Origin: Desulfarculaceae bacterium
GTDB taxonomy: Bacteria > Desulfobacterota > Desulfarculia > Desulfarculales > Desulfarculaceae
Assembly (NCBI GenBank): GCA_020444545.1
Contig: JAHLKT010000001.1
Location: 806,001 to 870,000 of the forward strand
Direction: 5' to 3'
Length of the DNA: 64,000 nucleotides
The position numbers were made by a program, and so were the translations under genes. How positions within the stretch are numbered: position 1 is the first letter of the stretch; the number at the start of each line of letters is the position of its first letter. Below the pieces are notes generated by a model, which saw only the letters and a program-made list of their open reading frames with translations, did no database searches and was not told the DNA's origin. This document shows positions 45,101 to 54,457 of the stretch, piece by piece.

Positions 45101-45439
45101 ATGAGACGCGCAATGATCTTCCTACTGGCTGGAGTGCTCACCCTCGGCTTGGCCGCCGGCGCCATGGCCTGGGGCGGGTTCGGCATGATGGGCGGCGGCT
45201 ACGGCCACGGTTGGGGCGGCGGCCACATGATGCAGCCCGGCTACCACATGGGCTATGGCCAGGGTTATGCCCAGGGCTACGGCCCGAACGGCGCGGCTCC
45301 CGGCTACGGCCCGGCCAACTGCCCCGGCTGGCAGGCCTGGAGCGGCCAGCAGCCCCAGGGCTACGGCCCGGGTTACGGCCCGGCTCCGGCCCCCCGAGGC
45401 CCGGTGACCCCGGCTCCCCCGGCCGACAGCCTGGAATAA
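45101..45439 (+). CDS. Exported Gly/Tyr/Met/His-rich small protein
   Basis: This 112-residue protein has a signal peptide (RRAMIFLLAGVLTLGLAAGAMA). The mature part is low-complexity: WGGFGMMGGGYGHGWGGGHM, then repeated QGYAQGYGPNG-type units and a Pro-rich end. His and Met residues at the mature N-terminus resemble zinc-responsive ZraP-like or copper-binding exported proteins. ZraP is also sigma-54 dependent in enterics. No true ZraP domain follows, so only a metal- or stress-related role can be suggested. Confidence 0.7.
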   Translation: MRRAMIFLLAGVLTLGLAAGAMAWGGFGMMGGGYGHGWGGGHMMQPGYHMGYGQGYAQGYGPNGAAPGYGPANCPGWQAWSGQQPQGYGPGYGPAPAPRGPVTPAPPADSLE

Positions 45440-45452
45440 CAAGCCTTACCCC

Positions 45453-45495
45453 GGGGGTCCGGGCCTGCGGGCCTGGGCCCCCCCTCCCCTCTTTT
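45453..45495 (+). terminator. Weak terminator or attenuator between two small genes
   Basis: GGGGGTCC and GGGCCCCC, with a nested GGCC/GGCC pair, form a GC-rich hairpin followed by TCCCCTCTTTT. It may reduce read-through from the sigma-54 transcript into the YHS gene. Confidence 0.35.
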
Positions 45496-45511
45496 GCCAA
45501 GGAGGCCGCCC

Positions 45512-45757
45512 ATGACTCAGACCATCCGCAGCACCGAGCCCTGTCCGGTGTGCAATATGCCGGTGGACACCCGCCACACCGAGCTGGTGGCCCAGCGCGA
45601 GGGGCGTGTGTACTTCTTCTGCGCCCCGGGCTGCCGCGACAAATTCCTGTCCGAACCCTGCTGCGCCCAGCCCAAGGGCTGGTGGGGCCGCTTCCTGGAC
45701 CGCCTCGCCCGGGCCAACGACAAGGAGTTCGGCGAGGGCGGGGCCCACTGCCATTAG
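45512..45757 (+). CDS. YHS (TRASH-like) domain protein
   Basis: This 81-residue protein has the YHS-type metal-binding pattern: PCPVCNMPVDTRHTEL, then VYFFCAPGCRDKFLSEP, followed by CCAQP and a His/Cys C-terminus (GGAHCH). YHS domains bind copper or iron and often serve as metallochaperones or transporter modules. AAGGAGG precedes the ATG. It lies downstream of the exported small protein and may share its sigma-54 transcript. Confidence 0.82.
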   Translation: MTQTIRSTEPCPVCNMPVDTRHTELVAQREGRVYFFCAPGCRDKFLSEPCCAQPKGWWGRFLDRLARANDKEFGEGGAHCH

Positions 45758-45799
45758 GCGGGGCTTAATAAAAAAAGACGCGGGCCCGCGCGGCCCCAC

Positions 45800-45832
45800 A
45801 AAAAGAGGGGAGAGGGCCTTGGCCCTCTCCCC
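45800..45832 (-). terminator. Rho-independent terminator after hesB-like gene
   Basis: GGGGAGAGGGCC and GGCCCTCTCCCC form a perfect twelve-base-pair stem with a two-base loop. On the minus strand it is followed by TCTTTTTG. It lies 24 bases after the stop of the HesB-like gene. Confidence 0.88.
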
Positions 45833-45855
45833 GAATGCGTTACGCTCTGATGCGT

Positions 45856-46197
45856 CTAGCAGGCGCCGCAGCAGCCGTCACCGCAGCCGCCGCCGGTCCC
45901 GCAGCTCTCGGGCTGGGGAAGGGGGTTGGCGCTGGTGAGCAGGAAGCCCTGCTGGTTGTCCTCGTTGATGAAGTCCAACTTCACGTCGCCCACGGTATCG
46001 GCCAGATCCTTCTGGATCACGAAGTCCACGCCGTCCACCGCATAGGTCTCGTCGCCGTCACGGGCCTGGTCCACGCCCAGGGCCAACTGCGCGCCGCCGC
46101 AACCACTCTGCATGAAGATGCGGATGGGGGGCTCGAGGTTTTTTTCGGCCATAACCGTCTTGAGGGCCTGGCTGGCCTCGGGGGTCATTTCCATCAT
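45856..46197 (-). CDS. HesB/IscA-like protein with Cys-rich tail
   Basis: This 113-residue protein has the A-type carrier fold: IRIFMQSGCGGAQLALGVD and GVDFVIQKDLAD. The tail SCGTGGGCGDGCCGAC has five cysteines, more than the usual CGCGxS. A-type carriers pass Fe-S clusters or bind iron; stand-alone HesB-like proteins in anaerobes have less certain roles. A second ATG follows directly. It is downstream of the HdrD/MvhD-type genes. Confidence 0.85.
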   Translation of the reverse strand: MMEMTPEASQALKTVMAEKNLEPPIRIFMQSGCGGAQLALGVDQARDGDETYAVDGVDFVIQKDLADTVGDVKLDFINEDNQQGFLLTSANPLPQPESCGTGGGCGDGCCGAC

Positions 46198-46286
46198 GGT
46201 TCAAGATGCCTTTCGTTAGTAGTAGCTCATGTCGCTAAAACATAAGGCCAAGAAGCGACATGTGCAACCCGGGCGCTAGAGTTAGG

Positions 46287-47621
46287 CTAAAATTCCATGT
46301 CCAGGTCCACCCCCAGGCGCTCCCACTGGGCCTCGGCCTCGGCCTCGCCCTGGGCGATCTCCTCGGGGGTCCAAGGATCGATGACCAGGCAGTCGGCCAC
46401 CAGCTGCCACAGATACATCACCTCGTAGGGGTAGTCGTCATAGTACTTGGGTATCCGCTTCATGAGCTGATCGTGGCAGTTGGAGCAGGCCACCACCACC
46501 ACGTTGGCCCCGCTTTCCTTGATGGACTCGTACTTCTTGCGGCCGTGCCAGGCGCTGTCGTCGTCATAGGGCATGGGCCACATGCCACCGCCGGCGCCGC
46601 AGCAGTTGCCGTTCATGCGGTTGGGCTCCATGTCCACGAAGTTGTCGGTGCACTGCTGGATGATCCAGCGGGGCTCCTCGAAGAAGCCGTGGCCGAAGTG
46701 GCTCTCCAGCTCGCGGCCGTGCTTACAGGAGTCGTGCCAGGTAAAGGTCTTGTCCGCGTACACGCTCTTGTCCAGCTTGATGCGTCCCGACTTGATGACC
46801 TCCATCAGGTAGTCGTAGAGATAGATGAAATCGATGGAGTTGTCGGGGTCGTCGAACTGGCACATCTTCATGCCGTTGCGGCAGCCGTAGGAGCCGCCCC
46901 CGCAGTCGGGCATGATCATGCGCTTGATGTTGAACTTCTTCATCATGTCGATCTTGCGCTGGGCCAGGATCTGGGTGGCCTCGTAGTTGCCCGTGAACAG
47001 GCCCCAGTCCACCGCCTCCCAGTTTTCGCTGGGGATGGTCCACTTTTCCTTGGCCGCGTAGAAGATCTTCCACCACCAATACATGTCCTCGAAGTCGCCG
47101 AAGACCTCCTTGGAGTTGGGGAAGAACAGGATGTCCGCGTCCTGGCGGTCCACCGGCACGTAGAAGCCGGGGCAGCAGTCCTCGGCCATCTCCACCCCCA
47201 TGTCGGCCATGGTGAAAAGATAGTCATCGCGGGGGATGGCCATGTTGTTGCCGGTCTTGAGCACGTTTTCCACGCCCTTGTGCAGGATGCCCGGCACCTC
47301 GTCGCGGGGGCGCAGATGCTTCATGTAGCCGAAGATGGCCGGCATGTCCAGGCCCATGGGGCAGGCGGCGGCGCAGCGGCCGCAGCCGGTGCACAGCCAG
47401 GGGAAGCGGCTCTCCACCACCTCGTCGATCATGCCCAGGGCCAGCATGCGGATCACCTTGCGGGTGTCCCAGCCCTGGATGTCCTCGGCCGGGTCCCCGG
47501 TGATGGGGCAGCCGCCGGAGCAGGTGCCGCAGGTCAGGCAGAGGTTCAGGTTGGCCCCGTTGAGCTTTTCAAAGGCCTCTTGGGGCAGCTTTTTGGGTCG
47601 AATGGCTTGGGCTTGGCTCAT
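46287..47621 (-). CDS. HdrD-like heterodisulfide-reductase-related iron-sulfur protein
   Basis: This 444-residue protein has an N-terminal ferredoxin-like part with two [4Fe-4S] motifs, CLTCGTCSGGCP (28-39) and CTGCGRCAAACP (77-88). Two CCG-type regions follow. The first is atypical (MPDCGGGSYGCRNG). The second fits the C-X40-CC-X37-CxxC pattern (HDSCKHG, NCCGAGGG, ACSNCHDQL) and may hold a noncubane cluster. It is a fused HdrC/HdrB-like (HdrD) electron carrier, probably cytoplasmic. The ATG is preferred over a TTG one codon upstream. It follows the mvhD-like gene, and the pair should form one complex. HdrA is absent. Confidence 0.88.
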   Translation of the reverse strand: MSQAQAIRPKKLPQEAFEKLNGANLNLCLTCGTCSGGCPITGDPAEDIQGWDTRKVIRMLALGMIDEVVESRFPWLCTGCGRCAAACPMGLDMPAIFGYMKHLRPRDEVPGILHKGVENVLKTGNNMAIPRDDYLFTMADMGVEMAEDCCPGFYVPVDRQDADILFFPNSKEVFGDFEDMYWWWKIFYAAKEKWTIPSENWEAVDWGLFTGNYEATQILAQRKIDMMKKFNIKRMIMPDCGGGSYGCRNGMKMCQFDDPDNSIDFIYLYDYLMEVIKSGRIKLDKSVYADKTFTWHDSCKHGRELESHFGHGFFEEPRWIIQQCTDNFVDMEPNRMNGNCCGAGGGMWPMPYDDDSAWHGRKKYESIKESGANVVVVACSNCHDQLMKRIPKYYDDYPYEVMYLWQLVADCLVIDPWTPEEIAQGEAEAEAQWERLGVDLDMEF

Positions 47622-47694
47622 CAATCACCTACCTTGGCTGGGGGCCGGAGCCCCGCGAAAATTCTTGCATGGCAATGGGCCGCGCCCGGGGGGG

Positions 47695-48132
47695 TTATCC
47701 CGCCGCGGCGGCCGCCTGCTCCGCCGGGGGGTACAGAGGCCCCAGCTGGCGGATGCGTTGGGTGAAGTCGTTGCAGGTCTGGGCGAACTGGGGCCCCATG
47801 GCCGAGGAATTGAAGAACATCTCCAGGCGCTCGGGCTCCACCCCGATCTGCTCCAGGATCTTCTTGCCCTCTTTCACCCGCTTCACGGCCTTGTAGTTGC
47901 CGTTCACGTAGTGGCAATCGTCCAAGAGGCAGCCGGAGAGAAACACCCCGTCCGCCCCGTCCTCGATAGCCCGGAGCATGTAGAGCAGGTCCACCCTGCC
48001 GGTGCAGGGCACCCGGATGATGCGCACGTTGGCCGGGTATTGCAGACGCATGCTCCCCGCCAGGTCGGCGGCGGCATAGGAACACCACTGGCAGCAATAG
48101 GCCAGTATCTGGGGCTCGAAATTGTCGGGCAT
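47695..48132 (-). CDS. MvhD/FlpD-type hydrogenase-linked iron-sulfur subunit
   Basis: This 145-residue protein matches the delta subunit that links Hdr complexes to hydrogenase, formate dehydrogenase or NADH oxidase modules. YCCQWCSYAAADLAG, RIIRVPCTGRVDLLYML and GCLLDDCHYVNGNYKA hold the conserved cysteines of a [2Fe-2S] centre. GGGAGGTG precedes the ATG. It is the first gene of the pair with the HdrD-like protein, separated by 73 bases. Confidence 0.92.
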   Translation of the reverse strand: MPDNFEPQILAYCCQWCSYAAADLAGSMRLQYPANVRIIRVPCTGRVDLLYMLRAIEDGADGVFLSGCLLDDCHYVNGNYKAVKRVKEGKKILEQIGVEPERLEMFFNSSAMGPQFAQTCNDFTQRIRQLGPLYPPAEQAAAAAG

Positions 48133-48390
48133 ACGCCCACCTCCCAAGGGAAGCGCATCCGGGGGAGCGGACCGCCCGCCGACGGCGAGCCGCGCTGGAA
48201 TGGCCTTTTGGCGGGTGGGCATGGAGGGGGAAGTAGAGAGCATCAGGAGCCATGGAACCCACCTGCCGGCCGGAACCGGGCGGCTGGCCAGGGCGTTGCT
48301 CAGGTGAATCCCAATAGAAATCTCATGCTACGGCGCCTGTTAGTTTACAGATAGCCAAAGCTAGCCTTGGGGGGAGCGGGTGTCAAATAG

Positions 48391-48412
48391 GTAATAACTA
48401 TTAGGTGATTAC
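48391..48412. promoter_or_regulatory. Inverted repeat upstream of mvhD-like gene
   Basis: GTAATAAC-TATTAG-GTGATTAC is a near-perfect 8+6+8 inverted repeat in the 326-base gap between the membrane protein and the mvhD-like gene. It lies about 260 bases upstream of the mvhD-like start. The rest of the gap shows no gene. An operator for the Hdr operon is plausible but not shown. Confidence 0.4.
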
Positions 48413-48458
48413 TCAACCCCCCGAAAATACCGATGCACCGGGGATTTAGTGGGGCGGG

Positions 48459-48932
48459 TTATCCGGCGGCCAGGGCGGCGATCAGGTAAGGCAGGGTGAT
48501 GGCCACCAGCAATACGGTGAGCAGGGGGCGCAGGAGGTTCTTAGGGCGCGGGTTGCCTTCGCGTAGGGCGCTCCAGGCGTGGTTTGCCGCCGAAAGGCAC
48601 AGGAAGATCAAGAGGGTGCTCATCAGGGCGGCCTGGGCCAAGGTGCCCCAGCCCAGGGCATAGGCCAACACGCAGGCCAGGGCCAGGGCCAGGTTGTTCA
48701 GGCCCGACTGGCGTTGGTAGGCCCCTCCCCCGCCCCCGTAGCCCGACTGCTCCGAGGCCGCGCGGCCCAGGAAAAGGCTCTCCAGGCCGGTGAGCCCGGC
48801 CACGGGGAGCACGGTCCAGAAGCAGACCAGGCTGAACTGGGCCTGAGGCGTGCCGCCCCAGAGGTGGGCCAGGAACACCCCCAGCCCCACTCCCGCCCAG
48901 CGGGCTATCTCCAGGACGCTATTGATGCTCAT
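48459..48932 (-). CDS. Four-TM membrane protein of unknown function
   Basis: This 157-residue protein has four predicted hydrophobic helices (starting near VGLGVFLAHLWGG, FSLVCFWTVLPVAG, ALALACVLAYALG and LLTVLLVAITLPYL) and a glycine-rich loop SGYGGGGGAYQ. It resembles small DUF6790-like membrane proteins, but this is a weak recognition. CCGGAGG precedes the ATG. It stands alone on the minus strand. Confidence 0.65.
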   Translation of the reverse strand: MSINSVLEIARWAGVGLGVFLAHLWGGTPQAQFSLVCFWTVLPVAGLTGLESLFLGRAASEQSGYGGGGGAYQRQSGLNNLALALACVLAYALGWGTLAQAALMSTLLIFLCLSAANHAWSALREGNPRPKNLLRPLLTVLLVAITLPYLIAALAAG

Positions 48933-49031
48933 GGTGCCTCCGGGTTGCTCGACTGAGCCAACAAAGCACGAGGCGCGGCCCCGGGGCAAGGCCTTTGTGG
49001 GCCACGCGGCCCGCCGCCGCCAAAATCCGGG

Positions 49032-49060
49032 TTGACCGCCCGGCCCCGGCCCATTAGAAA
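49032..49060 (+). promoter_or_regulatory. Sigma-70-type promoter for upp-uraA
   Basis: TTGACC, a 17-base spacer and TAGAAA lie about 40 bases before the upp start. ATTAGA (49053-49058) and TCTAAT (49074-49079) form an inverted repeat across the expected transcription start. Confidence 0.5.
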
Positions 49061-49100
49061 TGGTTAGCCGACCTCTAATCCCGCCCCAAAGGAGGCCCCC

Positions 49101-49727
49101 TTGCCGGTAATCGTGGTTGATCATCCCCTGGTGCGTCATAAGCTGGGCATCCTGCGCAAGCACGACCTGTCCACCTCCAGCTTCCGGGCCCTGGCCAGCG
49201 AGATAAGCATGCTGCTCACCTACGAGGCCACCAAGGACCTGACCACCGAGCCCAAGACCATCAAGGGATGGGCGGGCAAGGTGGAGGTGGAGGAGATAAA
49301 GGGCAAGAAGATCACCGTGGTGCCCATCCTCAGGGCCGGGCTGGGGCTCATGGACGGGGTGCTGGACATGATCCCCGGGGCCAAGGTGAGCGTGGTGGGC
49401 TTCTACCGCAACGAAGAGACGCTCAAGCCGGTGCAGTACTACGTGAAGCTGGCCAAGCACATGAAGCACCGCATGGCCCTGATCCTGGACCCCATGCTGG
49501 CCACCGGCGGCACCCTCATCGCCACCATCGACCTGCTCAAACAGGCGGGGGCGGACAAGATCCGGGGCATCTTCCTGGTGGCCGCGCCCGAGGGCATCGC
49601 GGCGGTGGAGGCGGCCCACCCGGAGGTGGAGATCTACACCGCGGCGGTGGACGAGCGTTTGGACGAGAACGGCTACATCCTGCCCGGCCTGGGCGACGCG
49701 GGCGACAAGATCTTCGGCACCAAATAG
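49101..49727 (+). CDS. upp: Uracil phosphoribosyltransferase
   Basis: Upp salvages uracil to UMP with PRPP. The 208-residue protein has the PRPP loop [33 protein letters not shown] and the C-terminal uracil-binding [16 protein letters not shown]. The start is TTG with AAAGGAGG at optimal spacing. The uracil permease gene follows, forming a salvage operon. Confidence 0.96.
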   Translation: MPVIVVDHPLVRHKLGILRKHDLSTSSFRALASEISMLLTYEATKDLTTEPKTIKGWAGKVEVEEIKGKKITVVPILRAGLGLMDGVLDMIPGAKVSVVGFYRNEETLKPVQYYVKLAKHMKHRMALILDPMLATGGTLIATIDLLKQAGADKIRGIFLVAAPEGIAAVEAAHPEVEIYTAAVDERLDENGYILPGLGDAGDKIFGTK

Positions 49728-49759
49728 GCCCCCCACGGCCATCTATATAAGGAGAGCCC

Positions 49760-51061
49760 ATGAGCCACTTTTCCAGCCCGGACTACAAGTTTTCCGCCAA
49801 GGGGGCGATCCTGGGGGCCCAGATGCTCTTTGTGGCCTTCGGGGCCCTGGTGCTGGTTCCCCTGCTCACCGGCCTCAACCCCAACGTGGCCCTGTTCACC
49901 GCCGGGGTGGGCACCCTTCTCTTCCAGATAATCACCAAGGGCAAGGTGCCGGTGTTCCTGGCCAGCTCCTTCGCCTTCATCGCCCCTATCATCTACGGCA
50001 CCCAGACCTGGGGGGTGCCGGGAACCATGTGCGGCCTGGCCGCAGCCGGCGGGCTCTATGTGATCATCAGCCTGGTGGTGCGCGTGGGCGGAGTGCAGAT
50101 ACTCCAGCGCATCCTGCCGCCAGTGGTCACCGGCCCGGTGATCATGGTCATCGGCCTGATCCTGGCCCCGGTGGCGGTGAACATGGCCCTGGGCAAGACC
50201 GGCGACGGGGCCAAGGCGCTCTATCCCCAAAACCTGGCCCTGATCATCAGCCTGTTCTCCCTGGCGGTGACCATCGGGGTGTCGCTGTTGGCCAAGGGCT
50301 GGCTCAAGCTGGTGCCCATCCTCATCGGCATCGGGGCGGGCTACGGCCTCTCGCTCATTTTGGGCCTGGTCAACTTCGCGGGCCTCAAGGCCGCGCCCTG
50401 GCTAGCGGTGCCGGATTTCGTAATGCCAACCTGGAACCTGGAGGCGATCCTCTACATCGTGCCCATCGCCATCGCGCCGGCCATCGAGCACTTCGGCGAC
50501 ATCCTGGCCATCGGGGGCATCACCGGGCGCGACTACCTGAAGGAGCCGGGCATCAAGAACACCATGCTGGGCGACGGCCTGGCCACCAGCCTGGCGGCTT
50601 TCCTAGGCGGCCCGCCCAACACCACTTACAGCGAGGTCACCGGCGCGGTGGCCCTGACCAGGGCCTTCAACCCGGCCATCATGACCTGGGCGGCCGTGGT
50701 GGCCGTGGCCCTGGCCTTCGTGGGCAAGCTGGGCGCCTTCTTGCTCACCATCCCCGTGCCAGTCATGGGCGGGATCATGGTGCTGTTGTTCGGGGCCATC
50801 ATGGTGGTGGGCATCAACACCCTGGTGCGCGCCGGACACGACCTCATGCACCCCAGAAACCTGACCATCGTGGCCCTGATCGTCATCTTCGGCACCGGCG
50901 GCATGGCCCTGCCCCTGGGCAGCTTCAAGCTGGCCGGCATCGGCCTGGCCGGGGTGCTGGGCGTGGTCTTGAACCTGGTCTTGCCCGGGCGCAAGGAGGC
51001 CGACGCCGCCTTGTGCGACCGCATGGCCGAAAAGCAGCCCGAAAGGGTGCTCATGGATTAG
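49760..51061 (+). CDS. uraA: Uracil permease (NCS2/UraA family)
   Basis: This 433-residue nucleobase:proton symporter has about 14 hydrophobic segments. [23 protein letters not shown] (the substrate-binding Glu of the SEHxG-like motif) and [19 protein letters not shown] match UraA. AAGGAG precedes the ATG, and the gene follows upp by 32 bases. Uptake and phosphoribosylation of uracil are thus encoded together. Confidence 0.94.
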   Translation: MSHFSSPDYKFSAKGAILGAQMLFVAFGALVLVPLLTGLNPNVALFTAGVGTLLFQIITKGKVPVFLASSFAFIAPIIYGTQTWGVPGTMCGLAAAGGLYVIISLVVRVGGVQILQRILPPVVTGPVIMVIGLILAPVAVNMALGKTGDGAKALYPQNLALIISLFSLAVTIGVSLLAKGWLKLVPILIGIGAGYGLSLILGLVNFAGLKAAPWLAVPDFVMPTWNLEAILYIVPIAIAPAIEHFGDILAIGGITGRDYLKEPGIKNTMLGDGLATSLAAFLGGPPNTTYSEVTGAVALTRAFNPAIMTWAAVVAVALAFVGKLGAFLLTIPVPVMGGIMVLLFGAIMVVGINTLVRAGHDLMHPRNLTIVALIVIFGTGGMALPLGSFKLAGIGLAGVLGVVLNLVLPGRKEADAALCDRMAEKQPERVLMD

Positions 51062-51084
51062 GCCCCAGCGCCGACAACCAAAAA

Positions 51085-51122
51085 GCCGGGCCCCCCAGAC
51101 AGGGGGGCCCGGCCTTTTTTTT
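51085..51122. terminator. Bidirectional rho-independent terminator
   Basis: GCCGGGCCCCCC and GGGGGGCCCGGC form a twelve-base-pair stem with loop AGACA. Eight or more T residues follow on the plus strand and A residues precede it. It therefore serves uraA and also the converging DUF748 gene, which stops 14 bases beyond. Confidence 0.93.
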
Positions 51123-51135
51123 CAGGCGGGGTGCT

Positions 51136-54100
51136 TTATTGCTGCTCCACGTCCAGGCTCAGCTTGCTGGGCACGGTCTTGTCCTGGTTGGGCGGCTCTT
51201 CCTGGGGCGGCTTGATGCTCAGGCGCGCGGGGGAGAGCTTGTAGCGCTTGGTGAGCAGCTTGGCCGCCGCCGAGGCCCGCTCCTGGCCCAGGGCGCTCAG
51301 TTTGGCCGGGTCCAGGGGCTGTTTGGCCAGCAGGGCGCGGAACATGGCCCGGTGTTGGGCCGCGGCCAGCTGCTGCCCGCTGCGCTGCTTGCCGCTCCGG
51401 GTGGGGCTGGCCGCCACCCGGCGCTTGAGCTGGTCCAAATCCAGGCGGGAGTAGCGCTTCAGGTAGAGCGCTTCGATGACCCGCCCCACCGCCGGGCTGC
51501 TCCAGGACACCCGAAGCTGGGTGCGCCCGGCCTCGCCTTGGCCACTCATCTTGGTCAGCTCGGCCACCAGGGCCCGCCGCTTGAGGGCCGGGGCGTCCAG
51601 CACCGGGCTGTAGCCTCCGGCGATGGCCAGCTTGACCTGGGGCCGCTTGTCCATGGCCTGGGCCAGCTTGGCCAGCTTCTCTTCCTGGGGCGGGGAGACG
51701 CGGAAGCTGCCCGGGTCGAAATCCACCCGGCCCAGATCCTCGCCCGAGGCCCCCACCAGCCCGGCCAGCCAGGAGAAGGGCGCGGTGATCACCTTGCTCA
51801 CCACGTTGGCCAGGGCGGTGGCGATGAGCCCTCCCACCGAGACCTGGGGGTCGCTCAGGTCGCCGCTGATGGGCACCGCCATCTGGATGCGCCCCTGCGA
51901 GTCCTTCAAAAGGGCCACGGCCAGGTCCAGGGGCAGGTTGGGCGCGCCGGGCTGGTCGATCTTGTCGCCCAGGACCAGGTTCTTGATCAGCACCTGGTTT
52001 TCGCCCACCAGGCGCTCCCCTGCCAAACGGTAGTCCATCTCCAGGTAGAGCTTGCCCTCCTTGATGCGCCAGCCCGCGAACTTGGCGGCATAGGGGCTCA
52101 GATGGTGCAGGTCCAGGTTCTCGAAGTTCATCTTGAGGTGCGAGCGGCTGCCCGGGGCCAGGGGCAACAGCCGCCCGGCGATCTCGGCCTGGCCGTAGCG
52201 GTCCACCCGCCCGCGCAGGCGAAGCGGCATGGGCGAGGACACCTGGTTGCCCACGTCGCGGGCGCTGCCCCGCAGCTCGCGCACCAGGGAGGAGAACTTG
52301 GGCTCCAGGCTCAAGTCGGTGTAGTCCAGCTGGCCCCGGCTGATGTGCACCACCCCCAGCTGATAGGCAAAGGCGGGCGGCTGTTTGTCCTTGGTCTTTT
52401 GCTTCTCGCCTCCGGCCTCGGCGTCTTTGCCGCGCTTGATCACCTGCAAGAGGTTGATCTCGCCCTTGGGGCCGATCACCACCTTGAGGCGCGGCTCCTG
52501 CAAGTCGGCCCGCTCCATGCTCAGGCTGGGCGGGGTCAGCTCCAGCCTGAGGGCCGGGGTGGAAAACTGCGCTAGGCCCAACAGCTCGTCCTGGCTGGTC
52601 TGGGCCCGCAGGCTCAGGCGGCTCAGCGAGGCCCGCGCCTCCAGCACCAGGCCCTTGCCCCGGGCGGGTTTGCCCACCAGCACCCTCCCCTGGCTGGAGA
52701 ACCGGCCCTCGACCAGCCGGGCCCGGGCCGCGCGGGCCAGGTAGGGCTGCAAGGCCTTCAGGTCGATCGCATCCAGCTCGTAGTCGGCCTCCAGGTCCGG
52801 GGCCAGGGAAATGAGCTTGCCCTTGGCCGAGAGCTTGCCTCCGCTGACCAGCTCGGCCCGAAGGCTAAAGGGCCAGGCCCCGTCCATGGGCCAGGCGGGG
52901 CCCTCCAGGCCCAGGGAGAGGTGCTGCACCTCCAGCTTGGCGGGTTCTTCGCCGCGCTGGTCCTCGAAGACCAGCTCGTAGCCGTCCAGGGAGGCCCGCT
53001 TCAGATTGAAGCGCCAGCCGGGCGCGGCCTTGACCGGTGCTTCCTTGGCGGGTGCCGCCTCGGCGGCGGGCCGGGGCTTGGCCAGGCCGCTCCAGTTGAG
53101 CTTGCCGTCCTTGCCCATCACCGCCAGGGCGCGGCCGCCGGAAAGCTTGAGGCTCTCCAGGCTGAACACGCGCGAGGCCAGGTCCAGGCTGCCCCCGCTT
53201 GCCTCCAGGCTCTTCAGGGTGGCCAGCGGCTCCCCGCCCTCGGCCCCCAGGGCCAGCTTGTCCAGCGAGGCCGTGAGCCCGCTCAGGCTCAGCTTGGGCT
53301 TACCGTCGGCTTGGCTCAAGCTCAGCTTGCCCCCGGCGCTCAGGCCCTCCAGGCTAAGGCCCGGGCCGCCGTCCACGGGGGTCAGGCCCAGCTGGCGAAC
53401 GCTCAGCTTGAGCGGGTCCAGGGCCAGCTTGAGCCTGCCGTCGTCCCAGGACATCTCGTATTTGGCGCTGAGATCCACCGTGCCCCGGGGCGCGGCGATC
53501 AGCTCGGCCGCCTCGGGGGCCAGCTCGTAGAGGGTGGCCAGCTTCCAACCTTCCAGGCTCACCCGCCCGCTGGAGGCCAGGGGGCTAAGGCCCAGCCTGC
53601 CCCGCCACACCAGGCGCTCGTTCTGGGCGCTGGCCGCGGTCAGGTTGAAGGGGCCGCAGTCCTTGGGCAGGCCGCAGAGCTCGGGCATGGTGGAGAGGTC
53701 GGTCAGCTCCAGGTTGATGGGGATCACCCGCAGGCGGCCGGGGTGGTCCTTGCGCTGGCGCAAAAACCACAGGCTGCCCTTGGCCAGCTTCAGCTTGCGC
53801 AGCAGGAAGGGGAAGGGCTCCTTGCTTTCCTTGGCCGGGGCCGGGGCCGGGGCCGCTTCCTTGGGGGCCAGCTCGGCCAGGTTCAGGGAGCCGTCGGGCC
53901 GGAGCACCACCTGGACGAAAGGCTCCTCCAGGGTGACCTCCGAACAGATCAGGGCCCAGCGCCACAGGCTGGCCGCGTCCAGGCGCACCACCAGGCGCGA
54001 AAAGGAGATCATGGGCTTGGGCTCGCCCGGCCCCAGCACGAAGCCGTCGGCCTCCAGGCGCAGGGTGAAGGGGTTGAAGGACACCCGCTCCAGGCTGGCC

Positions 54101-54252
54101 TTTTGCCCGGTCTGGGCCTCCAGCGCGGCGGGCAGCTTGCTTTTGATCAGATAAGGCAGGCCCCAGAAGCCCAGGGCGGTGTAGAGCCCCAGCAGGAGCA
54201 GTATCACCGCCCCGGTGATCCAGGGCCAACGGCGGGTTTTGTTTTGGCTCAT
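51136..54252 (-). CDS. Giant DUF748/AsmA-like envelope protein
   Basis: This 1038-residue protein has one N-terminal TM helix (WPWITGAVILLLLGLYTALG). A long beta-rich region of AsmA/DUF748 type follows, with repeated FTLRLEADGFVL-like and LSLEGLSAGGKLSL-like strands. LPYLIKSKLPAALEAQTGQ after the TM is the usual entry. Such proteins span the periplasm like bridge-type lipid carriers. A C-terminal domain (from about VDFDPGSFRVSPPQEEKL) resembles the OmpA-like tail of DUF748 proteins. The ATG is chosen over a TTG two codons upstream. Role in outer membrane lipid homeostasis is inferred from the family. Confidence 0.85.
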   Translation of the reverse strand: MSQNKTRRWPWITGAVILLLLGLYTALGFWGLPYLIKSKLPAALEAQTGQKASLERVSFNPFTLRLEADGFVLGPGEPKPMISFSRLVVRLDAASLWRWALICSEVTLEEPFVQVVLRPDGSLNLAELAPKEAAPAPAPAKESKEPFPFLLRKLKLAKGSLWFLRQRKDHPGRLRVIPINLELTDLSTMPELCGLPKDCGPFNLTAASAQNERLVWRGRLGLSPLASSGRVSLEGWKLATLYELAPEAAELIAAPRGTVDLSAKYEMSWDDGRLKLALDPLKLSVRQLGLTPVDGGPGLSLEGLSAGGKLSLSQADGKPKLSLSGLTASLDKLALGAEGGEPLATLKSLEASGGSLDLASRVFSLESLKLSGGRALAVMGKDGKLNWSGLAKPRPAAEAAPAKEAPVKAAPGWRFNLKRASLDGYELVFEDQRGEEPAKLEVQHLSLGLEGPAWPMDGAWPFSLRAELVSGGKLSAKGKLISLAPDLEADYELDAIDLKALQPYLARAARARLVEGRFSSQGRVLVGKPARGKGLVLEARASLSRLSLRAQTSQDELLGLAQFSTPALRLELTPPSLSMERADLQEPRLKVVIGPKGEINLLQVIKRGKDAEAGGEKQKTKDKQPPAFAYQLGVVHISRGQLDYTDLSLEPKFSSLVRELRGSARDVGNQVSSPMPLRLRGRVDRYGQAEIAGRLLPLAPGSRSHLKMNFENLDLHHLSPYAAKFAGWRIKEGKLYLEMDYRLAGERLVGENQVLIKNLVLGDKIDQPGAPNLPLDLAVALLKDSQGRIQMAVPISGDLSDPQVSVGGLIATALANVVSKVITAPFSWLAGLVGASGEDLGRVDFDPGSFRVSPPQEEKLAKLAQAMDKRPQVKLAIAGGYSPVLDAPALKRRALVAELTKMSGQGEAGRTQLRVSWSSPAVGRVIEALYLKRYSRLDLDQLKRRVAASPTRSGKQRSGQQLAAAQHRAMFRALLAKQPLDPAKLSALGQERASAAAKLLTKRYKLSPARLSIKPPQEEPPNQDKTVPSKLSLDVEQQ

Positions 54253-54457
54253 GGGCAACAGCTATCCCGGGCGGCCGGTTGAGAGGAAAAAATCGGCGAG
54301 CGGCCGCCCTGCTCTCAATTATAAGCCATGCGCCGGGCCAAAAGCCCTTTCCCCGCGGCCTTGAAGCTATTGACCGCGGTTATATACTTCTGCCGTACAA
54401 ATGCACTAGCTCGGCCCCGCCCCGACCGAGTCGACCCCGCACCCCGGAACCGAGGCC

